From: Thermoplasmata archaeon
Lineage (GTDB): Archaea; Thermoplasmatota; E2; DHVEG-1; B18-G2
Length of the DNA: 9,400 nt
Direction of reading: 5' to 3'
Assembly: GCA_021161685.1 (NCBI GenBank)
Contig: JAGHAD010000008.1
Span: 1-9,400 of the forward strand
Position numbers and translations under genes: made by a program. The first letter of the stretch is position 1. Every line of letters begins with the position of its first letter. Under the pieces are notes generated by a model, which made no database searches, was not told the DNA's origin, and was given only the letters and a program-made list of their open reading frames with translations. Shown here one piece after another: positions 1-6,672 of this stretch.

Positions 1-2259
1 ATATCAAACGTGGCCCTTGCGGTTCATCCAGAAGAGAGCTATGTTGAGATAGAGTACGAAGGAGAAAAACTTATCCTTGCAGAAAAAAGACTTGAAAACC
101 TATTTGCTGGAAAGGGGTATAAGGTTATAAGGAGATTTAAGGGAAGAGACCTAGAATATATGGAATATGAGCCAATTTTCAAATTTGTGAAACCCGATAA
201 GAAGGCATGGTATGTGGTTTGTGCAGATTTTGTTACAATGGAAGAAGGGACAGGGATTGTTCACATAGCTCCAGCTTTTGGAGAAGAGGACTACGAGGTT
301 GGTAAGGTATATGATTTACCAATCGTACAACTCGTAGGAAAGGATGGGAAATTTGATGAAAGGGTAAAGCCATGGAAGGGAATGTTCGTCAAGGATGCAG
401 ATCCAAAAATTATAGACTACTTGAAAGAAACCGGCGCCCTTGCATGGGAGGAGGAGTACGTTCATGAGTATCCGTTTTGCTGGAGATGTGATACGCCGTT
501 GCTGTATTATGCTATGGATTCATGGTTTATAGCAGTCTCAAAATTGAGAGAAAACCTGTTAAGGAACAATGAGAACATAGAATGGTATCCCTCCCACATA
601 AAACATGGAAGGTTTGGGGACTTCTTGAGAGAGGCTAAGGACTGGGCTCTTTCAAGGAGCAGATATTGGGGAACACCTCTTCCAATATGGATTTGTCAAA
701 AGTGTGGGGAAACTATGTGCATAGGAAGCATAGAGGAGTTAAAAAGCTTGAGTGAAAACTTCCCAGAAAAGATCGATCTCCATAAACCTTTCGTTGACAA
801 TTTAATACTGAAATGCCCAAAATGCAAAGGCGAGATGAAGAGAGAAGACTACGTTATAGACTGCTGGTACGATTCGGGCTCCGCCTTTTTTGCGCAGTGG
901 CATTACCCTTTTGAGAATGTCGAAGAGTTCAAAAATAACTTTCCCGCAGATTTCATCTGTGAAGCCTTGGATCAAACCAGGGGATGGTTCTATTCTCTGC
1001 TGGCTGTTTCTACGCTTCTCTTCGACAAACCACCTTACAGGAAGGTACTTACCCTCGGGCTTGTTCTTGATAAGCAAGGTCAGAAGATGAGTAAAAGCAA
1101 GAAAAATTACGTCGATCCAAAGGTAATTTTCGATAACGAGGGGGCAGATCCGCTCAGGTGGTACATGATATCTGCAAACCCACCATGGGCTCCAATAAGA
1201 TTCTATGAAGAGGCAGTTAAGGAAACATTAAGGAGATTTATGCTAACTCTCTGGAACTCATTCAAGTTTTACTTAACTTATGCTCAGCTAGATAAGTTTG
1301 ATCCAAGGAGACATTCTGTAGACGTCAAAAGTAGAATGCATCTCGATAGATGGATCATCAGCAAGCTCCAGAATTTAATAGGAGAAGTTAGAGAAAATGT
1401 AGAAAAATTTGAACTGCAAAAGGCATCTAGAGCTATAGAAGAGTTCGTCATCAAGGACCTCAGCAATTGGTACATAAGGAGATCGAGGAAGAGATTGTGG
1501 ATCGAGGAAATGACCCAAGAAAAGGCAAGCTGTTATTCAACCTTACATGATATTTTCTTTACCCTTTCCAGACTGCTTGCTCCCTTTATTCCCTTCCTAA
1601 GCGAGGCCATGTATCTGGCTATTAAAACAAAAGATATGCCAGAGAGCGTACATTTGCTTGATTATCCAAAGAAAGAGGAAAGGCTTATAGATAAAGATCT
1701 CGAGAGATCGATGGATATATCAAGACGCATAGTTGAGTTGGGTAGGGTGCTGAGGGGAAAGATTGGGGTAAAGGTACGGTACCCTCTGTCAAAAGTAATT
1801 ATCGTTTGCGGGAACGATACAAAAAGAGAGATAGAAGACCTACTTGAATTAATAAAAGAAGAGCTGAACGTTAAGGAGATAATCTTTTCAGGTAGCAGGG
1901 AGGAGGCAATAAAAACCATAGGGGAGAACAATTATGCAGAAATTGAGGGTGAAGGAATATATCTTATTGTTGATAAGAGATTAACTCCGGAATTGTTCGC
2001 AGAAGGTTTCTCGAGAGAGATAGTGAGGAGGATACAGGCAATGAGGAAGGAAATGAACCTTTCAATAGAGGATAGGATAGAAACGGAGATATCGGTGAAT
2101 GAAAAAGGCAGAGAGGCTATAGAGAGATGGAAGGATTATATCTCCGGAGAAACGAGATCCAAGAAAATAACCTTTACCGAAGAAGTAAAAGGTGAATTGA
2201 TCAAAAAATGGAAGATAGGAGATGTTGAAGTTACCATAGGAATAAGGAAAGGCACGTAA
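1..2259 (+). CDS. ileS: Isoleucyl-tRNA synthetase, C-terminal part (5' end outside window)
   Basis: Class I aminoacyl-tRNA synthetase that charges tRNA-Ile in the cytoplasm and edits mischarged valine. The open frame runs in from the window edge: codons before the GTG at 10 already read I-S-N and continue into ALAVHPEESYV, typical of the IleRS editing domain, so the true start and the N-terminal HIGH motif lie upstream. About 752 residues are visible; archaeal IleRS usually has a little over 1000. Visible signatures, numbered from base 1: the editing motif GTGIVHIAPAFGEED (bases about 250-291), a CWRC pair (C160/C163), the metal-binding-type pairs C232/C235 and C272/C275, YWGTPLPIW just before the second pair, and the ATP-binding KMSKS loop at residues 362-366 (bases 1084-1098). 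A helical anticodon-binding domain follows, and the C-terminus is intact at a TAA. The downstream acs gene has its own promoter, so ileS probably ends its own transcript. Confidence 0.97.
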   Translation: MSNVALAVHPEESYVEIEYEGEKLILAEKRLENLFAGKGYKVIRRFKGRDLEYMEYEPIFKFVKPDKKAWYVVCADFVTMEEGTGIVHIAPAFGEEDYEVGKVYDLPIVQLVGKDGKFDERVKPWKGMFVKDADPKIIDYLKETGALAWEEEYVHEYPFCWRCDTPLLYYAMDSWFIAVSKLRENLLRNNENIEWYPSHIKHGRFGDFLREAKDWALSRSRYWGTPLPIWICQKCGETMCIGSIEELKSLSENFPEKIDLHKPFVDNLILKCPKCKGEMKREDYVIDCWYDSGSAFFAQWHYPFENVEEFKNNFPADFICEALDQTRGWFYSLLAVSTLLFDKPPYRKVLTLGLVLDKQGQKMSKSKKNYVDPKVIFDNEGADPLRWYMISANPPWAPIRFYEEAVKETLRRFMLTLWNSFKFYLTYAQLDKFDPRRHSVDVKSRMHLDRWIISKLQNLIGEVRENVEKFELQKASRAIEEFVIKDLSNWYIRRSRKRLWIEEMTQEKASCYSTLHDIFFTLSRLLAPFIPFLSEAMYLAIKTKDMPESVHLLDYPKKEERLIDKDLERSMDISRRIVELGRVLRGKIGVKVRYPLSKVIIVCGNDTKREIEDLLELIKEELNVKEIIFSGSREEAIKTIGENNYAEIEGEGIYLIVDKRLTPELFAEGFSREIVRRIQAMRKEMNLSIEDRIETEISVNEKGREAIERWKDYISGETRSKKITFTEEVKGELIKKWKIGDVEVTIGIRKGT

Positions 2260-2270
2260 GAAAGGAATAA

Positions 2271-2278
2271 TATAAATA
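2271..2278 (+). promoter_or_regulatory. TATA box of the acs-tal operon
   Basis: TATAAATA follows a purine-rich GAAAGGAA stretch that could act as a BRE. It lies in the 57-bp gap between the ileS stop and the acs ATG at 2317. From the usual archaeal distance of about 25 nt, transcription should begin near 2297-2302. That leaves a leader of about 15-20 nt, just enough to hold the Shine-Dalgarno at 2307-2312. Confidence 0.7.
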
Positions 2279-2306
2279 TTGCGTTTTCATTACGCCTTTC
2301 GCTGAT

Positions 2307-2312
2307 GGTGAT
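2307..2312 (+). promoter_or_regulatory. Shine-Dalgarno that decides the acs start
   Basis: GGTGAT matches the archaeal anti-Shine-Dalgarno (ATCACC) and sits 4 nt before the ATG at 2317. It overlaps the earlier in-frame ATG at 2305, which therefore cannot be the start served by this site. The start at 2317 is preferred. Confidence 0.75.
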
Positions 2313-2316
2313 CGAA

Positions 2317-4281
2317 ATGGCGGAGGAAAAGAAAGATACAATAGCGGTTTTACTTGAGGAGAAGAGGCTCTTCCACCCACCAGAAGATATCGTGGAGAAC
2401 AGCAATGTAAAGAAGTGGATGAACGAGCACGGAATAGAGACATACGAAGAGCTATTGGAAAAAGCAAAAGATATAGAATGGTTCTGGGGAGAAGTTTCTA
2501 AGGACGTTGTCAACTGGTACGAACCTCCAAAGAAGATCTTGGAATGGAAACCACCTTATGCAGAATGGTTTGTTGGAGCCAAGTACAACATAGTTCACGA
2601 TGCTTTGGACAAGCACATCGGTACACCAAGGGAGAATAAAGTGGCTTACTACTTTGAGGGAGAGCCCGGAGATACGAGAAAACTCACCTATAAAGATCTC
2701 TACGTCAGAGTTAACAAGCTCGCAAATGCTTTGAAAGATCTAGGCGTTAAAAAGGGAGACAGGGTAGGCATATATCTACCGATGATACCTGAGCTACCGA
2801 TAGCAATGCTTGCGTGCGCCAAGATAGGAGCTATACACTCCGTTGTTTTCTCAGGTTTTAGTGCCCTAGCGCTTAGAGAAAGAATAAATGATTGTGGGGC
2901 AAAGGTTGTTATAACGTGTGATAGCTTCTACAGGAGAGGAAAGAAAGTTCCATTAAAGAAACAAACCGATGAGGCTCTAAAAGAAGCTCCATCGGTTGAG
3001 CACTGTATAGTTTACAGGAGAACTGGAGATGAGGTTCCATGGAATAAAGAAAGGGACTTGTGGTGGGATGATTTGATAAAAGATAAGCCTGAAGAGTGCG
3101 AAACAGAAAAAATGGATGCAAACGATCCCTTGTTTATTCTCTACACCTCTGGTACTACCGGCAAGCCAAAGGGAGTCGTTCACAGGCATGGAGGTTATGC
3201 AGTTGGAGTCGCTACGACGCTGAAGTGGGTATTCGATATAAAGGATGATGACATCTGGTGGTGTGCTGCAGATATAGGATGGATAACGGGGCATAGCTAT
3301 ATTGTATATGGCCCACTCATTTTGGGAGCCACATCCGTTATTTATGAAGGAGCTCCAGACTATCCAAAGCCTGACAGATGGTGGGAAATCATAGACAAGT
3401 ACAAAGTAACCATACTCTACACATCTCCAACCAGCATAAGGTTGTTCATGAAATATGGAGAAGAATGGGTCAAAAAGCACGATTTAAGCTCCCTTAGGCT
3501 GCTCGGATCGGTTGGAGAGCCAATAAATCCAGAAGCTTGGATATGGTATTACAAGAACATAGGAAAGGAGAGATGTCCAATCATGGATACCTGGTGGCAG
3601 ACGGAGACGGGACAGTTTATGATAGCTCCTCTACCAATAACTCCATTGAAGCCAGGCTCAGCAACCAAGCCATTCCCAGGAATACAGGCTGAAGTTTTTG
3701 ATGCAGAAGGAAAACCCATCAAGAATGCTGGAGGAAACCTAGTTATATTAAAACCATGGCCAGCCATGCTAAAAGGATTTTATGGAGATCCGGAAAGATA
3801 CAAGCAGACTTACTGGTCGAGGTATCCAAACGTCTATTTAGCTGGGGATGTTGCAAGGAAGGACGATGATGGATACTTCTGGCTACAGGGAAGGGCAGAT
3901 GATGTTCTTAACGTATCTGGACACAGGATAGGAAATTCAGAGGTTGAATCCGCCCTGGTTAGCCATCCAAAGGTTGCGGAGGCTGCAGTTATTGGAAAGC
4001 CGCACGAGCTGAAGGGAGAATGCATAGTTGCATATGTGGTGCTGAAGGAGGGAGTTGAACCTAGCAAACAACTAAAGGAAGAACTCAGAGAACACGTTGC
4101 AATCCAGATGGGAAAGATAGCCAGACCAGATGAGGTATGGTTTGTTAAGGATCTTCCAAAGACGAGGAGCGGAAAGATAATGAGAAGGGTAATAAGGGCA
4201 AAAGCCTTAGGTCAAGATGTTGGAGATACATCAACCCTAGCAAATCCAGAAGCTGTTGAAGAGATTGCAAGAGCAACTTGA
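2317..4281 (+). CDS. acs: Acetyl-CoA synthetase, AMP-forming
   Basis: Activates acetate with ATP through acetyl-AMP to acetyl-CoA; a cytoplasmic enzyme of the ANL adenylate-forming superfamily. From the ATG at 2317 the protein has 654 residues, the usual size for this enzyme (about 650). Visible motifs: the phosphate-binding loop [10 protein letters not shown] at 277-286; DTWWQTETG at 424-432, whose tryptophans include the one that limits the acyl pocket to short acids; the hinge region [34 protein letters not shown]; and the C-terminal [10 protein letters not shown] with the catalytic, acetylation-prone lysine at K620. The C-terminal GDTSTLANP is also typical. Small departures from the enterobacterial consensus are Gln after QTETG (usually Gly) and Asn after GHRIG (usually Thr). 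It has its own TATA box and is followed after 11 nt by the transaldolase gene, so the two are probably co-transcribed. Propionate may be a side substrate. Confidence 0.97.
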   Translation: MAEEKKDTIAVLLEEKRLFHPPEDIVENSNVKKWMNEHGIETYEELLEKAKDIEWFWGEVSKDVVNWYEPPKKILEWKPPYAEWFVGAKYNIVHDALDKHIGTPRENKVAYYFEGEPGDTRKLTYKDLYVRVNKLANALKDLGVKKGDRVGIYLPMIPELPIAMLACAKIGAIHSVVFSGFSALALRERINDCGAKVVITCDSFYRRGKKVPLKKQTDEALKEAPSVEHCIVYRRTGDEVPWNKERDLWWDDLIKDKPEECETEKMDANDPLFILYTSGTTGKPKGVVHRHGGYAVGVATTLKWVFDIKDDDIWWCAADIGWITGHSYIVYGPLILGATSVIYEGAPDYPKPDRWWEIIDKYKVTILYTSPTSIRLFMKYGEEWVKKHDLSSLRLLGSVGEPINPEAWIWYYKNIGKERCPIMDTWWQTETGQFMIAPLPITPLKPGSATKPFPGIQAEVFDAEGKPIKNAGGNLVILKPWPAMLKGFYGDPERYKQTYWSRYPNVYLAGDVARKDDDGYFWLQGRADDVLNVSGHRIGNSEVESALVSHPKVAEAAVIGKPHELKGECIVAYVVLKEGVEPSKQLKEELREHVAIQMGKIARPDEVWFVKDLPKTRSGKIMRRVIRAKALGQDVGDTSTLANPEAVEEIARAT

Positions 4282-4292
4282 GAGGAATTAGT

Positions 4293-4937
4293 ATGAAGAT
4301 ATTCTTGGATACAGCTGACTTAGATGAAATAAGGGAACTTGCTTCTTGGGGAGTCATAGATGGAGTCACCACCAATCCCACATTGATAGCAAGGACTGGA
4401 AAATCTTTCAAGGAAATAGTTGATGAAATCTTCAAGCTCGTCGATGGACCGATAAGCTTGGAAGTGATATCGACCGATGCCGAGGGAATGATAAAGGAAG
4501 CGAGGGACTTGGCAAAGATACATAAAAACGTTGTGGTAAAAATACCAATGACATCGGAAGGTTTAAAGGCGGTAAAAAGACTAAGCAAGGAAGGAGTGAA
4601 AACAAACGTAACCTTAGTTTTTTCTGCCAATCAAGCAATTCTGGCAGCAAAGGCTGGGGCAACCTATGTTAGTCCTTTCATAGGAAGGCTGGATGATATT
4701 GGAAATGAAGGGATGAAAATAGTTGAGGAGATAGTTCAGATCTTTAGAAATTATGATTTCAAAACAAAGGTCATTGTTTCCAGCGTTCGCCACCCAATAC
4801 ATGTAATACAGGCGGCGAAGATCGGTGCAGACGTGGTAACTATTCCTCCAGCTGTGCTGAGGAAAATGGTAAAGCATCCTCTCACTGATATAGGAATAGA
4901 GAGATTCTTGGAAGACTGGAAGAAGGTACCGAAGTAA
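4293..4937 (+). CDS. tal: Transaldolase, short (Fsa-like) subfamily
   Basis: Class I aldolase-type TIM barrel expected to move a dihydroxyacetone unit between sugar phosphates (non-oxidative pentose phosphate reactions). It has 214 residues, as in the short transaldolase/fructose-6-phosphate aldolase subfamily. Visible residues: D6 in [10 protein letters not shown]26 and N28 in GVTTNPT, and the Schiff-base lysine K83 in VVVKIPMT. At the position that separates the two activities it has Phe (F129 in SPFIGR), as transaldolases do; E. coli fructose-6-phosphate aldolase has Tyr there, so transaldolase is favoured. The start is the ATG at 4293, with GAGG at 4282-4285 seven nt upstream; the in-frame TTG at 4278 lies before that site. 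The gap to the acs stop is 11 nt, without a promoter. The stop is one base from the stop of the opposing gene. Confidence 0.93.
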   Translation: MKIFLDTADLDEIRELASWGVIDGVTTNPTLIARTGKSFKEIVDEIFKLVDGPISLEVISTDAEGMIKEARDLAKIHKNVVVKIPMTSEGLKAVKRLSKEGVKTNVTLVFSANQAILAAKAGATYVSPFIGRLDDIGNEGMKIVEEIVQIFRNYDFKTKVIVSSVRHPIHVIQAAKIGADVVTIPPAVLRKMVKHPLTDIGIERFLEDWKKVPK

Positions 4938-4938
4938 T

Positions 4939-5220
4939 TCAAAGTTTCAAAAGTTCCTTCTTTCTCTCTTTTGCGGTTTTTCCAGTAGCTTTGTATAGGA
5001 ATTCATTCCATTTCTTGATGAGAGAGACATCTTTACACTTTGAGGGATTCTCTTTTATATCTATCATTATGGAGGATTTCTCTCTCTTGATGAATATTCT
5101 ACCTATACCATCAGCATAGAAACTGAAACCCTTCTCAACATCTCCCTTTACCCCAAAGTATTCTTCAAGTATCTTTTCGAGATTAGGGTTGTAACCTCTC
5201 TTTATGGTATAAACTCTCAT
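4939..5220 (-). CDS. Small conserved archaeal protein, DUF5611-like
   Basis: A 93-residue soluble protein with no signal peptide or membrane segment. It begins MRVYTIKRGYNPNLEKI, has an alternating hydrophobic middle (GIGRIFIKREKSSIMIDI) that looks like beta strands, and ends in a basic helical tail, TGKTAKERKKELLKL. The opening RG-x-NPNL and the closing TG-x-TAKER recall the archaeal DUF5611 family; this is from memory and the function is unknown. There is a single cysteine (C62) and no catalytic motif that I recognise. The gene starts 33 nt after the dnaG stop on the same strand and could share its transcript, though a weak TATA-like element lies in the gap. No Shine-Dalgarno precedes the ATG. 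It fills the whole space between tal and dnaG with no competing frame, which supports it as a real gene. The family call is moderate, the gene call good. Confidence 0.8.
   Translation of the reverse strand: MRVYTIKRGYNPNLEKILEEYFGVKGDVEKGFSFYADGIGRIFIKREKSSIMIDIKENPSKCKDVSLIKKWNEFLYKATGKTAKERKKELLKL
4956..4981 (+). terminator. Possible T-rich terminator after the acs-tal operon
   Basis: A pyrimidine-rich stretch with T runs (CTCTTTTGCGGTTTTTCC near its end) begins about 20 nt after the tal stop. Archaeal RNA polymerase ends transcripts at such oligo-T tracts without a hairpin. It lies inside the opposing 93-residue gene, whose Lys-rich C-terminus also explains the composition, so the call is weak. 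Confidence 0.3.
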
Positions 5221-5241
5221 CCGTCTGAATAAAACGCAACC

Positions 5242-5250
5242 AATTTTTAA
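5242..5250 (-). promoter_or_regulatory. Weak TATA-like element before the 93-residue gene
   Basis: On the minus strand TTAAAAATT is centred about 26 nt before the ATG at 5220, which would place transcription initiation at or beside the start codon. That fits the lack of a Shine-Dalgarno and suggests a leaderless mRNA. The element is AT-rich by composition and begins only 4 nt after the dnaG stop, so chance is possible. Confidence 0.35.
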
Positions 5251-5253
5251 TCC

Positions 5254-6432
5254 TTACCCAAGTTGATCCCTTGTTAGCACGGTGATAGAAACTGGCTTCT
5301 TAATCAAATTTCCTATTCTCATTCCAACAATTGTATCTATGCCTTTTTCACTTGCAATGTCCACAAGGCGCTGGGTTATCACCCCATCAAAAACAACTGC
5401 AGACACTTTATTGTTATTTTTCAGAGTTTCTGTTAATTCCCTGACGGGAACTCTCCCTATCTCCTTTCCATCCTTGTCAAGGAGTACCGCCTTTAAACTT
5501 CCCGATATCTCTTCGAGCAATTCCCTGTATCTCTCTTGCTTTTCCGATAGGACAACCTTCCTTTTTTTGACCTTCCTTTCCTCCTCCTTCTTCTTCATCT
5601 CTATGTTGTACATCTCTGCATACTGCTCGGCTGGTATCTTGTTCTTCAAGGCTTTCATTATAAGCTTATATGGTAATTCTTCAACCTCTCTAGTTGGAGG
5701 TGCTCTCGCAACGAAATCTATATCTGCGACTTGCAACAGCTCTTTAAGTATCAGCTCTCCTCCCCTGTCTCCATCTACAAAAGCTGTTGCTATTTTTTCT
5801 TTTGTCAGATCTATGATCGTCTTTGGAATGCTCGTACCTTCAACTGCAATCACGTTCTTTATTCCATGTTTAAGTAAATTTAGAACGTCCCTCCTTCCTT
5901 CAACAATTATTATCGCATCACTTTTATCTATATTTGGTCCAGCTGGGCATCGATCGGGACCATAGGTTGTTATCTCCTCAACCTGCACCGCTTGGCGCAA
6001 ACTCTCTGATAAACTCTCCCCTTCCTCCCTGCTCTCTTCTACCAACCTAGTGAGCAGTTCCTTTGCCCTTTCGATAATCCTTTTTCTTTTGGCAATCCTT
6101 ACGTCTTCGATGCTTTCTATCGTTATCTTTGCCTTGCATGGACCAACCCTATCTATGCTCTCTAGAGCAGCAGCTAGAATAGCTGTCTCTACTTTGTCGA
6201 GAGCGGTTGGTACGAGGATGATCCCTTCGCTTTTTCCATTTACGGGCTTTATATCAACCTCTATTCTCCCAACCCTTGCAGATTTCTGCAGATCCCTTAG
6301 GTCGAGTTCTTCTCCAAGTAACCCCTCTGTTTGTCCAAATATTGCTCCAACGACATCTGGTTTTTCTACTATTCCATCCGTTTTTATACGAGCTTTAATC
6401 ATATATTTTGTTGTTGAGGGATCCATGACCAT
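5254..6432 (-). CDS. dnaG: Archaeal DnaG (TOPRIM primase-like / exosome-associated protein)
   Basis: The archaeal DnaG homologue: it has primase activity in vitro and is known mainly as an RNA-binding subunit of the archaeal exosome, which degrades and tails RNA. It has 392 residues from the ATG at 6432. An N-terminal region (about 1-165) ends in GPDRCPAGPNIDKSD. The TOPRIM domain (about 170-265) follows, with the catalytic glutamate E178 in IIIVEGRRD and the metal-binding D220 and D222 in FVDGDRGG. A charged helical linker (about 272-310, rich in KKKEEERKVKKRK) leads to a C-terminal domain. It lacks the zinc-ribbon and helicase-binding parts of bacterial DnaG, as expected for archaea. The start is fixed by AGGAGGTG eight nt upstream; an upstream in-frame GTG at 6459 lies before this site. 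It has a long leader that contains an 18-bp inverted repeat. The 93-residue gene follows 33 nt downstream. Confidence 0.97.
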   Translation of the reverse strand: MVMDPSTTKYMIKARIKTDGIVEKPDVVGAIFGQTEGLLGEELDLRDLQKSARVGRIEVDIKPVNGKSEGIILVPTALDKVETAILAAALESIDRVGPCKAKITIESIEDVRIAKRKRIIERAKELLTRLVEESREEGESLSESLRQAVQVEEITTYGPDRCPAGPNIDKSDAIIIVEGRRDVLNLLKHGIKNVIAVEGTSIPKTIIDLTKEKIATAFVDGDRGGELILKELLQVADIDFVARAPPTREVEELPYKLIMKALKNKIPAEQYAEMYNIEMKKKEEERKVKKRKVVLSEKQERYRELLEEISGSLKAVLLDKDGKEIGRVPVRELTETLKNNNKVSAVVFDGVITQRLVDIASEKGIDTIVGMRIGNLIKKPVSITVLTRDQLG

Positions 6433-6440
6433 GTCTCTTT

Positions 6441-6448
6441 CACCTCCT
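6441..6448 (-). promoter_or_regulatory. Strong Shine-Dalgarno of dnaG
   Basis: AGGAGGTG on the minus strand is almost a full match to the archaeal anti-Shine-Dalgarno and lies 8 nt before the ATG at 6432. It fixes the dnaG start and excludes the upstream GTG at 6459. It is the best ribosome site in the window and lies immediately after the inverted repeat. Confidence 0.85.
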
Positions 6449-6450
6449 AA

Positions 6451-6549
6451 AAATAGCACTTCATAAGACTATCTCGGTACTGTATCTCCCTGATTGATTA
6501 CCCTGTAGTGATGAAGTGATCCTAACATTTATCTTATGAAGTGCTATTT
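6451..6549. repeat. Perfect 18-bp inverted repeat with a 63-bp spacer
   Basis: The left arm AAATAGCACTTCATAAGA (6451-6468) is the exact reverse complement of the right arm at 6532-6549. Bases just outside and just inside the arms do not pair, so the match ends sharply at both sides. The 8-mer ATGAAGTG inside the right arm occurs once more in the spacer (6511-6518), so with the left arm there are three copies. No target-site duplication is visible at the borders (CCTAA on the left, GTTGA on the right), and the spacer has no open reading frame of note. It may be an RNA hairpin in the dnaG leader, a pair of operator half-sites, or a remnant of a small inverted-repeat element; the first fits its position best. 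Confidence 0.9.
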
Positions 6550-6571
6550 GTTGATAAAGAAGGAGACACCA

Positions 6572-6579
6572 TATTTAAA
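6572..6579 (-). promoter_or_regulatory. TATA box of dnaG
   Basis: On the minus strand TTTAAATA follows AACAATAAGA, a plausible A/G-rich BRE side. It is the best TATA match upstream of dnaG. At the usual distance of about 25 nt, transcription would begin at about 6549-6551, the outer edge of the inverted repeat. Its core, ATTTAAAT at 6573-6580, is palindromic and could also fire to the right, but no plus-strand gene starts at the matching distance. Confidence 0.6.
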
Positions 6580-6634
6580 TCTTATTGTTCATCCATGCAT
6601 CATCTCAGAATTGTTTACTAGCAAGTTCAGAAGG

Positions 6635-6648
6635 TAAAAATTAATTAA
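6635..6648 (+). promoter_or_regulatory. TATA region of the GGGP synthase-ubiX operon
   Basis: TAAAAATTAATTAA follows the purine-rich AGAAGG. Depending on which 8 bases serve as the box (6635-6642 or 6641-6648), transcription should start about 0-9 nt before the ATG at 6673. No Shine-Dalgarno precedes that ATG, so a leaderless or nearly leaderless mRNA is expected. Confidence 0.6.
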
Positions 6649-6672
6649 TCTACTTTCTGTTTTTACAGAGAC

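Larger units (their letters stand above)
6433..6551 (-). promoter_or_regulatory. Long structured 5' leader of the dnaG mRNA (predicted)
   Basis: The TATA box at 6572-6579 predicts a start of transcription near 6549-6551, so the dnaG mRNA would carry a leader of about 117-119 nt, long for an archaeon. The leader would begin with one 18-nt arm of a perfect inverted repeat, continue through a 63-nt loop, close with the other arm, and then have only TT before the Shine-Dalgarno AGGAGGTG. On the mRNA strand the loop holds two copies of ATCACT (6520-6515 and 6512-6507), each able to pair 5 bases with GGTGA of the Shine-Dalgarno, one as G-U. The layout suggests translational control. No known riboswitch class is recognised. 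Confidence 0.5.

Noticed and set aside
10..12. GTG as the start of the IleRS frame
   Set aside because: The frame is open to base 1 and the codons before it already read as IleRS; this is an internal valine codon in a truncated gene.
2305..2307. Upstream in-frame ATG for acs
   Set aside because: Its last base begins the GGTGAT Shine-Dalgarno that serves the ATG at 2317, and nothing like a ribosome site precedes it.
4278..4280. TTG start for transaldolase
   Set aside because: It overlaps the acs stop and adds five residues not typical of the family; the ATG at 4293 has a well-spaced GAGG and gives the standard MKIFLDTA start.
4293..4937. Fructose-6-phosphate aldolase instead of transaldolase
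   Set aside because: Residue 129 is Phe in SPFIGR, the transaldolase state; the aldolase has Tyr at this place. Length alone does not separate them.
5282..5965. 227-codon plus-strand open frame opposite dnaG
   Set aside because: It is the antisense of a well-supported gene, is Ser/Phe/Leu-rich as antisense of charged archaeal proteins usually is, and has no family features or ribosome site.
6457..6459. GTG start for dnaG on the minus strand
   Set aside because: It lies upstream of the AGGAGGTG site and inside the inverted repeat arm; the ATG at 6432 is ideally spaced.
6490..6514. Possible box C/D guide RNA (CTGA at 6490-6493, GTGATGA at 6508-6514)
   Set aside because: Only the inner D'/C' order is present, spaced 14 nt apart, with no outer C box upstream and no D box downstream at proper distances.
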